Source of the DNA: Lunularia cruciata
Lineage: Eukaryota; Streptophyta; Marchantiopsida; Lunulariales; Lunulariaceae
Reading direction: 5' to 3'
Assembly: GCA_948567375.1 (NCBI GenBank)
Contig: OX419760.1
Span: 17,732,001 to 17,796,000 of the forward strand
DNA: 64,000 bases
Part shown: positions 47,814 through 58,512 of the stretch, one piece after another
Numbering within the stretch: the stretch's first letter is position 1
How the letters are laid out: each line of letters starts with the position of its first letter
Notes under the pieces: model-generated
The model's database searches: none
Told to the model about the DNA's origin: nothing
Seen by the model: only the letters and a program-made list of their open reading frames with translations
Position numbers and translations under genes: made by a program

Positions 47814-48653
47814 ACCTCTCTAGAAGGCAAGATAATGTTCCTTCTATAATTCTATATTAAACAAAAGGAGGTTATGAGAGCTCACTTGGAGAGAACTTTA
47901 GGGGTGGCAAGGGTTGAACTTATGTTAGAGAATTTGGACCCATTTTTATACTCTATAGTTCATTATGATGTCTTTGAGGTGATTTTGTACATCTTGTACA
48001 CTTGAGAGGATTTGGAGAGATTGTGTGAGATGGATTGTAGATTTTGGAGATTAAGGTGATTTTGGGCAAAATCTCAAGTTTGGTATTTGGACTTGAAATT
48101 TCTACACATGATAGCTCAGGTTATCCTTTTGTTAGCACACTTGAAATTATTTCGAAAGCTACTATGCGCACTAAGCTAGAATTTTTGAGAGTTGATAGGG
48201 TAAACTTCTCCCGTAACTGCATGCTCTCTAGAAAATTTTACAGAGTCTGCCACTTCTTAAATTTTTAGTGTATTGTGCTGAAAATTTTCTAGAAAATTTA
48301 GTGCATTGTATCCTACCTGTTGACACAAATATTAGATCGAGATCATTCTTGAGCATAGAGTTATAAGGTTTTAAAGTGAGGGGGTGGTTTTTAGACAAAA
48401 TCTAAAATATGTGTGCTGAATAGAAAAGAGCCTAGGCCAAATGGCTCAATTAAAAAAAATCTAAAATTCTGCAAGGAGGGACACACTAGAGTTTTGATCA
48501 AGTGTGAAAATTTTCAGATGATTGTGACATACCAGTTGCAAGATTTGACTGACATAGTGAGGAAGGGTCAATTCTTAAGAGTTTAGATTTCATGCATGAG
48601 GAGTGTGAGAGCAACAAAAAGCCTATTTGCGTGTTTAAACTCATCTTGGGAAC

Positions 48654-50160
48654 ATGGAGTGTCACCAAGAGTGGACATTGAGGCTATGCAAGGTTCCCCA
48701 AGGGTTTGAGGTGATTGTAGGGGTGGATTTGAGGAGAAGAGAGTTTAGAGTAGAATTTGAAGAGAGTGTTGAGAGGATCCAAAAACCTACACCACTTGGA
48801 GGAAATAGTGAATCTAAGTGCTTTTTATATAGAAAGAAGGGACATAAGGCAAGTTCATATCCATTGAATTTTAAGAGCAAGAGATCAAGAGAAAGGAGAG
48901 GCTTACTTGGCTTGGGTTTGCATGTTGGACCTTCTTCACCAAGATTGGGAAGGAAAAGATCTAAGACCAAGGAGTTGTGTGAGGTTTGTGGAGTGGAAGG
49001 ACTTCCAAAAGGACATGAGTGTAGTGGAGTAAAAGCACTTTTGGAGACTTTGGTGATGGATCTTGGAGAGAGTCTTAGTACAACTACAGAAATACTACCA
49101 TCTTCATCAGCTAGTTCTTAAGATTAGTGATAGAGATAATCTTTCAACTTATGGATAAACTATTCATGAGAGTTTGACTAATATGCACTCTAGGATTCGA
49201 TGATGCTATAGAAATCTTGGGGCAACCTGAACCTTTTGTGTTCCCTAGAGTGGATTTTCTCAAATTGGTGTTAGTCATGTATATACTCTATTAGTTATAG
49301 AGTGAGAGAAAAGAAAAGAAAAAAAGAAAAAAATTGAGAGAAAAGAAAGATAGTGAGGGGTTAAGATGAGGAAACTTTTGGTTTTCTTTGGCAAGGATGG
49401 AGAAGATGTGGAGGCCATTGTGAGAGACTTCAAGAGAGCTTGCATAGGAAAAAATAAGAGGAGGAAGAATGAGTGGGTCTCATTATTACCATATTTCTTT
49501 GAGGATGTAACACTTACATGGTATGAGTCAGAATACCAAAAAAAAAGGGAGAGATGTGGAAGAAGAGTCTTGGGAGAGTTTGACTTCAACACTTATTGAG
49601 AACTTTCTTCTAGATGAGAGTTATGAGAGATTGATGAGTGAGGTTACCTTTCTCAAACAAGGAGATAGAGAGAAAATGAGAGTCTATGTGGAAAGAGTGG
49701 AAAAGTTAGAGTCCAGATTTTGCATAGTGTTGAGGAAGGGTAGGGATGATGTAGAAACTACTTTGATTGGTATAGGGGCCATGCTCACCAAGAATTTTGT
49801 GGGAGGGTTGAGACTACAAATTAGAAGCAAGGTGAGATATTAGAAACCTTCTTCCAAGGTTGAAGTTATCAAGATTGCAATTCATATGGAGGAGAGTTTG
49901 GAAGGAGATGAGAGTGATTTGGTGGTGCATCCTCCTCAAGGTTACAAGTATGGTGGAACTTCTAATACTTTGGTGGCAAGGGTTGCACCACAAGTAGTAG
50001 TTTCTCCAATTCTTGCACCTCCACCAAAGGATCCACTTCAAACCATCACAAAACAACTTGTAGATCTCAAGATCAATGTGGTACAACTATGGGAGAAGAG
50101 AGAGAGATGGATCAGAATATGAGGAGAAGGCCTAGGAGATATGAAATTTATCCATAAAGA
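48654..50160 (+). pseudogene. Family-2 copy a, leader-proximal and gag coding region
   Basis: Open pieces at 48654-49121 (basic, with a CFLYRKKGHKASSYP knuckle-like stretch) and 49366-49843 carry gag. Within the latter, VSLLPYFFEDVTLTWYES and SYERLMSEVTFLKQG…REKMRVYVERVEKLESRF are characteristic of the Retrotrans_gag capsid fold. A frameshift at about 49540 and stops interrupt it. It would form the particle and could package copy a RNA. Confidence 0.75.
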
Positions 50161-50181
50161 GCAGGCCAACCAACCAAAAAT

Positions 50182-50967
50182 TTGAATAAGAGAAATTTTT
50201 TTGGTTGTGGAGGAAGAGGCCATATCCAAAGGAATTGCCCAAATTCCACTTACCATGGAGGAAGGGGTTATGAGAAAGCCAATAGAGAGAAAGAAGGAGG
50301 TAGTGAAACCCAAGTGGTTCCTAATCCAAACAAAAGTAAGGAGATAGTATCTATAGATGTGGTTGAGAGCAAGTATGAGAAGGGAGAGTGCTCAAACTCC
50401 AAGAGTCTTAATTTGGAGCTTTTGGCACAAGAGAAGAAGAGAGCTCATTTTGCAAAGGATGTGCATTCTTCTAAAGGATTTACTCCTAGCCAAGATACTC
50501 CTATGCGTACTAAGAGCACTCACACAAGCACTTCAACACCATCAAAAACAAAGACTCAAAGGAAGAAGTTGGGGATGGAGGACTTCTTGATCTCAAAACA
50601 ACAATGGAACTATAATGTCTTGGAGGGTGTTGGCAGTCACAAGGCTAATATCATAGTGGGCCAATTGATTGCTTTGAATCCTACTTTGGGAAAGGAGCTT
50701 AGAGGTGGTTTGAGTTCTACAAGGAGTAAGAGGAAGAAGAAGGCAAAAGCTCCAGTATCAATGGAGGTGGTGGATGTCAAACCAACACCAGGGGAGGCTT
50801 GTGAATATGCCTCCAAGATTGATGTGAGAATAAATGATCACAACATCAAGGATACATTGGTTGATGGAGGATCAACAATGAATGCCATGTCAAAAAGGTT
50901 GGTGAAGAAGTTGGGTATGATACCCTCAAGACTTCCAACATTTGTGGTGAGCATAGCAAACAAGTAA
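50182..50967 (+). pseudogene. Family-2 copy a, zinc knuckle and protease
   Basis: An open frame of 261 residues: an N-terminal CCHC knuckle (FGCGGRGHIQRNCP, usually CxxC, here one Cys replaced by Gly), a basic linker with KLGMEDFLISKQQWNYN, then the protease start IKDTLVDGGSTMNAMSKRLVKKLG. The active-site triad reads DGG where most retropepsins have DSG or DTG. The frame closes at 50967 before the domain ends. It links gag to pol. Confidence 0.8.
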
Positions 50968-51253
50968 CAAGTTCAACCAGTAGGGGTGATAGATAGAGTA
51001 ATAGTTTAAATTATGGGAGTTCAAAATCTCATGACTTTCCAAGTCTTGAAGGATTCAAGCTATGAATTACTTCTTGGGGGGCCATGGTTGAGAGCAACAT
51101 GCACAACTCATTGATGGCACAAAGGGTACTTGAGGATTGGGTCATCAAACCATAGAGTCATAGTTCATGTGACTAACACCACCAACAATTCACATTCAAA
51201 ATACACCATCTTCTGATTATTGGGAATCAGATTCTGAAGAAGGAGCTTCAGGT

Positions 51254-51718
51254 GTGGACACAAGTGTAGAAGAGGAGACTTCTATAGAGGAGGATGAATC
51301 TGAACTGGATTTAGATGTGTATCCCTTGTGTGCTATAGATTTTTCACCTAAGCCAAAGGTTTTGAATGACCTAGATAAATCACCATTGACACTTGAGGAG
51401 GTAAAGAGAAGGTTAGCTACCCTCAAGTATAGCCCAAATGTAACCAAGGGGAAGAAGGTGAGATTTGAGGAGATTTTATGCAAGTTCATCCATGTGTTTG
51501 CTTTTAGTTACAAGGATTTGAAGGACAAGACTTCCACCGGATATTCTCCATTTCAATTGGTGTATGGTATTGAGTCTACCTTACCTATTCACTTTGATCT
51601 TCCTACCTTCCAAAGCATTCATAGGAGATTGAAGAAAGCACAAGGAGGTGATGCAGAGAAGTCAAGGAAAGAACAACTCATGGAGTTGGAAGAGGCAAGA
51701 GCACTTGCTATGGTTTGA
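51254..51718 (+). pseudogene. Family-2 copy a, RT leader fused to integrase tail
   Basis: The frame runs through DKSPLTLEEVKRRLATLKYS…FAFSYKDLK (the segment before RT in copy b) and then directly into TSTGYSPFQLVYGIESTLPI (integrase after the catalytic Glu). The fusion is in frame. Copy b still has the missing part of about 2.2 kb. The final codons …ALAMV end at TGA, at the same place as in copy b. Confidence 0.88.
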
Positions 51719-52031
51719 GTGGAGCAAGTCCAAAGGAAACAAAAGGAGAGCTACAAGAAGAGGCAAGGGAACAAGAAGGTGGAGCCTTTCAAAGAAGATG
51801 ATCAGTAATATTGTTTGATTCCATTGGATTCAAGAGAGTACAAAAGAAGTTTTTTCCTAGGTACGTTAGACCTTTCATAGTGGAGAAGGTGTAGGGCAAT
51901 TACACCTATGATCTCAAGGAGTTGGGAGGAAGACACTTTGATAGATTAACCATGATAAGTTGAAGATGTACCATAGAAGGTAGATATACCTTCACTTTGA
52001 GGACAAAGTGAAAACTTAGTTCGGGGGTAAA

Positions 52032-52723
52032 TGTAACACCCATTTGTGCATGTGTGTGGTATTTTGATATTTAGCTTGATATTCCAAGTAGTTGAGAGAT
52101 ATTGTTTATATAGAGATAAAGGATGGTTCTACATAAGTCATGATTAGCTAAATTTAGTCATAGCTAAGATAGAGTGGACCTTATTTTAGAGGAAGTGGAA
52201 AAGATGAGCACCACTATTTTGGATTCTAGTGTGTTGACTTGGTATTATTCTTAGGTGTTTGGCTTTGAAGAAAGAGTTGAGAACTCTTGGGCCCGTAAGC
52301 CTTTTTGTTTTGGATTCTTCTATAGTCCAAGGATAGCCCATGTGAAAAAATCATTGACTTAGTGGTTGGATCAATATAAGATCACATGCTTAGTGGAATA
52401 TGCCCATGTGGATAGATATTCCTTTATACTTTTTGACTTTACTTGACTTTTAGCCTAGTAACTTGAGTTACTACGATAATTAGTAACTTTGGTGCATAAC
52501 TATTTCACGAGTATATAAACAAGGGGTGAGGAGGTACTCATCATCCTTTCATTTGCAACTATCTCTTTCTCATTGAGCTCTCTAGTGAGCAATGTCTTGA
52601 GTCTTGGAGTGTTAGTCTTGGAAGAGTATGATGGAGTTGAGGTTCCTTGCCTTCTTAGTCCATGATGCGCTACCATAATAGCCATTAGAGGTTCATCTTG
52701 AGTGAGGGATAGGCCGGCTCAGA
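52032..52723 (+). repeat. 3' LTR of family-2 copy a
   Basis: 692 bp, preceded by the purine tract TTCGGGGGTAAA (52020-52031). Ends …GGCTCAGA before GGTC. Its equal length to the 5' LTR, with few substitutions, suggests it is younger than the chromovirus copies around it. Confidence 0.92.
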
Positions 52724-53690
52724 GGTCCTCATGGAATAGAAGGCCTTCCTTGAAGGATAAGGTGTTGTACTCCATCCTTCTTTGGACTAAATAGTATCGG
52801 TGATCCCCAAGGAGAGGTACTATGTCACATGAAGTCCTCCAACAACTCTGTTAGTGTTGTTTGCAAATCCTCCAACTCCTTTGGTGAGAGCCTATAGATT
52901 GGTCTACTCATCGGAGTACTCCTTGGCAATAACTCAATCTTGAAGGGCATACTACAATCTGAGGGCAATCCCTTTGGGAGATCATCCGGAAACATGTCCG
53001 CAAACTCCTAACTATGTGATCAACCTTTGCTTGATGAGGCTCTTTGCTCTCCTGAGATTGTCCTTGTGCAATTGGCCTGATCCACATTGCAAAAATAGAC
53101 CTATCTTCCTCCAAAGCTTGCTTTATGGTTGCTTCACTAACAAACTTCCCATCTAGGGACTCACTTCTCTTCAAAGCTTGCTCCATGGTTGCCTTCTTGG
53201 CAATCTTCCCATCTTGGGGCTCCTTCCCCTTCAACGCATGCTCTATGGCTACCTTCTCAACAACTTCTTATCTTGGGACTATCTATTCTTAGGTGTCTTA
53301 CTCAGAGGTGCCAAACAACCTAATAAAAAATTTCTACTTTGGTATTGTACTTGAATTTTTTGTCAGGTCTAATCAAATTGAACCTTATGACGTTCAAGCC
53401 AAGGTAGTCCTAGAATGACATCATAGTGTAGAGGTGTCACTACAAACCTCATACATTGGTTCCCAATCTTAAAAGTAGCAAGATATGAGGTACAGAATGT
53501 AGAACCCTTTCTACCATCTGCCATCATCAATCTACTTCCAATCATTGGCTTGATAGGAATACCCAATTCCTTTGCTACTTGTATAGACATGCAATTCTCT
53601 AAACTTCTAGAATTCACCAAAATCTTACAACCTTGATTAGATATCATACCTTGCAAGTGAAGCAAATTTGCATAAGTCAAGCCTTCAATC
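52724..53690 (-). pseudogene. Chromovirus copy F, integrase/RT junction and protease
   Basis: Copy F resumes at the GGTC duplication. At about 52776 the integrase start jumps directly to the beginning of RT (complement of AAGAAGGATGGA), so about 1.25 kb of RT, RNase H and linker is deleted at a short microhomology. The minus strand then shows RT start, the Lys/Glu-rich linker (53234-52908) and protease (53680-53369; active site VNSRSLEN replaces VDSGSS). It stops at 53690 where copy G1 inserted. Confidence 0.8.
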
Positions 53691-54376
53691 TGTCGTGCGT
53701 ATATACATCGCTACACAACATACATTGCTTTCAACATCATACACTATAGAAGCACAACTCACACATAAGTCATACATAGACTCTAAAGTGCCACAATAAT
53801 CAGATTGCTTACCACTCTCAACTCAACTCAACTCAACTCAGATCAGTACTTGATCTGTCCCTCTATAAACTGCCAAGAACTGGGCACTGATTACAGTCAA
53901 GCCACACCCACTCAAGCATAGAGAATCTAGGTGACGCTTGCCGGCCTCTGTCCACCATAGCCAAGAACTCGAAGGCTCAACATTAGAGAAGTGAGCTCTC
54001 TGGGGAGCTCACTTCAAAACTATACCTCCTGGACTCAAGCTAGCTTTGAAACCCTAACGGTCCCGCTGATGGCACACTTGATGGTGCAAACGGTGGAAAG
54101 TGACGGTGGGCCCTACCGTGAAGTCAATACCTTGAACATGAAATCTAACTGTCGGAAAGTAGTCTCTGAGAAACGGCTGAAATAACTCTAACTACTATCA
54201 CTGGAACTCCAGTGTCCGAGCATCTAGATGCGGCACTACAAATGGCGTGGCAATTTTCGTACGTATATACATCGCTACACAACATATATTGCTACACAAC
54301 ATACATCACTGTCAACATCATACACTATAGAAGCACAACTCACACATAAGTCATACATAGACTCTAAAGTGCCACA
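53691..54376 (-). repeat. 3' LTR of family-3 copy G1
   Basis: 686 bp on the minus strand, TGTGGCACTTTAGAG … GTGCGTATATACGCACGACA-like end, next to the purine tract CTAGGGGGCGA. An about 100-bp block occurs near both LTR ends (53695-53795 and 54255-54376), giving an X-Y-X layout shared with G2. A short (ACTCA)n run lies at 53819-53842. Confidence 0.8.
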
Positions 54377-56653
54377 ATCGCCCCCTAGCTGGCGGTTAGG
54401 TCCCTCTAACTCCAAATAGCCATTTACTCTAAGTATATGGTATACCCTCTAATGGGCAAAGATCAAGAGGCCGGGTGCTATGGAGCCCCATCATTAGTCG
54501 CATGTTTGCAATCTATACCATATAAAGAATGAACTCGCTATAGGTCAAGTACATCTAGGACATAACCACTGTCCCTAAGGAACCACCATGAGGAGAGGAG
54601 TCATACATGCCATATGCTATCCTCTCGAACAACTGTCACACACTAACATAGTAGTAGCTTCACCAGAAGAGCCACATAATATACACCTCAAGCCTGCACG
54701 TACAAGTGCCAAGCTTGGGTCCATAGTACCATCAATGTTTGGGAGGTGGCATGGTGCACAATTACGCACATGATCCTTCCAAACAACACCATCACGTCCT
54801 TCTAACACAAGGACTCCAGATGGCAAAACCTCACGCACTCTCAAGATAGTGCGCCTGTAGAAACATCAAGTGTTGTCGGTACTGTTTGCTATAGATATAC
54901 ATAGTCGTCTGGATGAAATTGACGGATTGAGGGTCTATAACTTCCTCCTTGAATGGTAGCATAGCATAAAGTATCTCTATGCTGAGCAATCACCAAGTTC
55001 TCAAAGGCGATCAGCATCACTCTCTGAAAGATCTCTGCCCGTTGAGAACATGCGCTCATCCATACATTGGGGTCATCCAAGTCCAAAACTACAGTAGCAT
55101 CTTGACAAATGGCTGCAGGTAAATCTGGATCTCATCCATAGAGTAGAAAGTATGGAGAGAAGGATGCTAAGGAGGCTTGCCGGCTGAACCGATAGCCCAT
55201 GGCCAACCAAGGTAATTGGAGATCCCAATCTCCCAAGTGGCCTCTCTATAAACCATACTTTTGCAATCCTCTCTTCACCGTCTGAACCACTCTCTCTGCT
55301 AAGCCATCTGCCTTAGGGTGATCTCGGGATGTAGTATGATGATCAATCAAAGCTTTGTCACACAAGACCTGAAACTCCCCCAAGAACTCTGTACCCTGAT
55401 CAGTCAAAACCTCAACTGGTGCACCAAAATGACTAAGAATTTGATCCAGGAATGAGGAAGCTGTCACTTCACTAGACTTGTTAGGAAGTGCCACCAACTC
55501 AATCCACTTGGAGAAGTGCTCCACCATCACCAAAACATACCAATGATGTCTCACAATCAGCGGTAAAGGTCCGGCAAAGTCCAAACTCCAATGGTAACCC
55601 AACCCCATGATAGGTAATGGGTGTAACTGTGGCGTAGGAGCATTGAATGATGCTCTAACTTGGTCACAAACACACATCTGGCAACAAATTGTTGTACCTT
55701 GGTCTGCATACCGTGCCACCAATAATGACTCTAGAGTAAGCTATACGTATGCTTTACTCCAAAATGTCCTAGCTCCTCATGAGCATGATGGACCAACTGT
55801 GGTCTCTGATATGGAAGGGGTACTACTCGCACCTTACCATCCTCCCATACACGCAAAAGGTGTCTCTCTTCCAATCTGAACCGTCTGGCTTGCTGAAGAA
55901 CACAGTCTCTCTCCTTGGCCCCAATTGTGCCACCCACAACACCAGTGCAAAGATAGTCCATCACTAAGACATCATCATGAATGTCTCGCTGAACTGTACC
56001 AATATCTTCATTGGATCTGTGACATGAATAACTCCTCCTGTATGCGCAGAGAGAGATACCACCAAAGCCTCTGCAAATATACATAGAAAGGCCGATGCAT
56101 GCCAACCTGGCACCATCTCCTCATCTGTCTCACCATGCCAACGTGCTCCGGTCTGATCCTGCTAGCTAGGACAGGGTTTCTACTCAACCCATCTGCATCA
56201 TGGTTCACCACTCCAGGTCTATGAACAATTGTGAAATCATCCTCTTGTAAAATCAGAGCCCATCGTGCAAGCTTCCCTGAAAGCTTGTTGGACTCCATCA
56301 ACCACTTCAGTGGCTGATGATCAATGATGAGAGTGAAGGGGTTACCAAATAGATAACATCGGAAATGTGATATTGCCCAAACTGCTGCCAAGCACTCTCC
56401 CTCATATAAACTATACTTTGCCTCCGCTAAATTGTTGGAGCGACTAGCATAGGCCACCACAAACTCCTTCCCCTCATCATCATGTTGGGTGAGCACCGCT
56501 CCAAGCCCCAACATACTCCAATCAGTGTGAACATGAAATGGTCGTCCCCTGATTGGTCTCCTCAAAATAGGAGCAGATGTCAACCTCTCCTTGAGCTCTA
56601 TAAAAGCTCTCTCCTACTCATCTCCCCAACACCACTCCTGTGTAAGCTTGGTC
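54377..56653 (-). pseudogene. Family-3 copy G1 pol: RNase H, integrase, PHD finger
   Basis: On the minus strand RNase H (56583-56150) has VHTDWSMLGLGAVLTQHDD and IDHQPLKWLM. It is followed by the integrase zinc-binding region (HHAHEELGHFGVKH, then a Cys pair near 55680), the core (HWSLDFAGPLP, VLTDQGTEF, KADGLAERVVQTVK: all three acidic residues present), the C-terminal module (FHPDDYVYL … ILRVREVLPSG) and a PHD finger. Reading frames change at 55731/55722 and near 55246-55086. RT lies beyond the insertion at 56654. Domain-by-domain preservation is good for an interrupted copy. Confidence 0.85.
54551..54685 (-). pseudogene. PHD finger at the integrase C-terminus (copy G1)
   Basis: Minus-strand residues are CILC, 11 residues, CDSC, SRG and a stop codon (TAG, where G2 has Trp), HMAC, 14 residues including a second TAG, then QWLCPRC. 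This is the full C4HC3 ligand set with canonical PHD spacing and the Trp two residues before the last Cys pair. It lies 7-8 residues past …DPSLALVRA, downstream of the integrase module, where chromoviruses have a chromodomain. PHD fingers commonly read histone H3 tail methylation. The two stops disable this copy. Confidence 0.8.
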
Positions 56654-57345
56654 TATGAGCCGGCCTGTCTCTCACTCAGGATGAACCTCTGATGGCTATT
56701 ATGCTAGCGCACCATGGACTAAGAAGGCAAGGAACCCTAACTTTATCATACTCCTCCAAGGCTAACACTCCAAGACTCAAGACATTGCTCACTAGAGAAC
56801 TCAATGAGAGAGAGATAGTTGCAAATGAAAGGATGATGAGTACCTCCTCATCCCTTGTTTATATACTTGTGAAATAGTTACGTACCAAAGTTACTAATTA
56901 TTGTAGTAACTCAAATTACTAGACTAAAAGTCAAGTAAAGTCAAAAAGTAGAAAGGAATATCCATTCACATGGGCATATTCCCCTAAGCATGTGGTCTTA
57001 TCTTGACCCAACCACTAAGTCAAGGATTCCTTCACATGGGCTATCCTTGGACCAAAGAAGAATCCAAAACAAAAAGGCTTGCGGGCCCAAGAGTTATCAA
57101 CTCTTTCCTCAAAGCCAAACACCTAGAAATAATACCAAGTCAACACACTAAAATCCAAAATAGTGGTGCTCATCTATTCTACTTCCTCTAAAGCAAGGTC
57201 CCCTCTATCTTAGCTATGACTAAATTTAGCTAACCATGAATAATATAGAACCATCCTTTATCTCTATATAAATAATATCTCTTAAGTACTTGTAATACCA
57301 AGCTAAATATCACAATACCACACACATGCACAAATGGGTGTTACA
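56654..57345 (-). repeat. 3' LTR of family-2 copy b
   Basis: 692 bp, minus orientation, TGTAACACCC … GGCTCATA, with the purine tract complement TTTACTCCCGGAC beyond it at 57346. The outer flank in G1 is GGTC (56650-56653), the expected 4-bp duplication whose partner is beyond the window. Confidence 0.9.
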
Positions 57346-58512
57346 TTTACTCCCGGACTAAGTTTTCACTTTGTCCTCAAAGTGAAGGTCTCTCTACCTT
57401 CTATGGTACATCTTCAACTTATCATGGTTAATCCTATCAAAGTGTCTTCCTCCCAACTCCTTGAGATCATAGGTGTAATTTCCCCACACCTTCTCCATTA
57501 TAAAAGGTCCAAAGTACTTAGGCAAAAACTTCTTTTGCACTCTCTTGAATCAAATGGAATCAAACAACAGTACCCAATCACCTTCTTTGAAAGGCTCCAC
57601 CTTCTTCTTGCCTTGCCTCTTGTCATAGCTCTCCTTTTGTTTCCTTTAGGCTTGCTCCACTCAAACCATAACAACTCCTCTTGCCTCTTCCAACTCCATG
57701 AGTTGATCCTTCCTTGACTTCTCTACATCACCTCCTTGTGCTTTCTTCAATCTCCTATGAATGCTTTGGAAGGTAGGAAGATCAAAGTGAATAGGTAAGG
57801 TAGACTCAATACCATACACCAATTGAAATGGAGAATATCCGGTGGAAGTCTTCATGGTTGTCTTATACTCCCACAAAACTGCATGAATCTTCTTGTCCCA
57901 ATGATGTTTAGCCCCCTCCATTTCTGCATCTTTGGCCAACATCATGCACAAGGTCTGATTGGTTCTCTCTGCCAAGCCATTGGAATTTGGCTTATAGGAT
58001 GTAGTTACTCTATGTGTGATAGAGAAATATTGTAGCATGGCTGTAGTAATGCTTCCTGTAAACTCTCCTCCTCTATCAGAAACCAACTCCAAAGGGCATC
58101 CAAACCTAGTGATAATGCGTTCATAAAGAAATCTACCCACTTCATCTTCATTCTTGTCCCTCAATGGTCTAGCCTCAACCCACTTGGTAAGGTAATCAGT
58201 AACTACCACAATGTACCGATTGTTCCTTGGGGTTCTATTAAGAGGACCTACAAAATCAATTCCCCACTTCTCAAAAGGTCCTAGCAATGGAATTGATCTA
58301 AGTGGTGGAGTGGATGTACACTTTCTAGCAAAAGCTTGACAAACATGACAAGTTTTGCAATAATCAAGACAATCCTTGAAAATCCCTCTCCAATGGTAAC
58401 CTACATCTAGAATCTTGAAAGCAGTCACCTTTCCTGCAAAGTGTCCTCCACATACTAAACCTTCATGAAACTCCTTTATGAGTAGGATAGACTCTTCCTT
58501 ACCCACTACTCT
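57346..58512 (-). pseudogene. Family-2 copy b integrase
   Basis: A 281-residue open frame (58506-57661) holds a complete integrase: zinc-binding region (HEGLVCGGHF … CKTCHVCQAFA), core with GIDFVGPL, LVSDRGGEF and KPNSNGLAERTNQTL (all three catalytic residues), and the post-Glu region TSTGYSPFQLVYG. The frame is the same as that of the RT upstream, separated only by a TGA at 58513. Beyond 57661 the same frame continues with three more stops to about 57400 (GPF-type module). Confidence 0.92.

Larger units (their letters stand above)
47102..52723 (+). mobile_element. Family-2 copy a: complete RT-less Ty3/gypsy derivative
   Basis: Two 692-bp LTRs (47102-47793, 52032-52723) flank a 4238-bp interior, with GGTC on both sides (47098-47101, 52724-52727). 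Primer site, gag, zinc knuckle, protease and integrase C-terminus are present. RT, RNase H and the integrase zinc finger and core are missing through one clean junction at about 51522. The structure is that of a non-autonomous deletion derivative that keeps gag and both termini. Confidence 0.9.

Noticed and set aside
42645..53690. One composite element bounded by copies E and F
   Set aside because: E and F face each other and F cuts E's RT at an LTR start, as in plain nesting.
53698..54376. Tandem LTRs of family 3 rather than one LTR with internal repeats
   Set aside because: G2 shows the same X-Y-X arrangement at an independent locus, so the internal repeat is the simpler reading.
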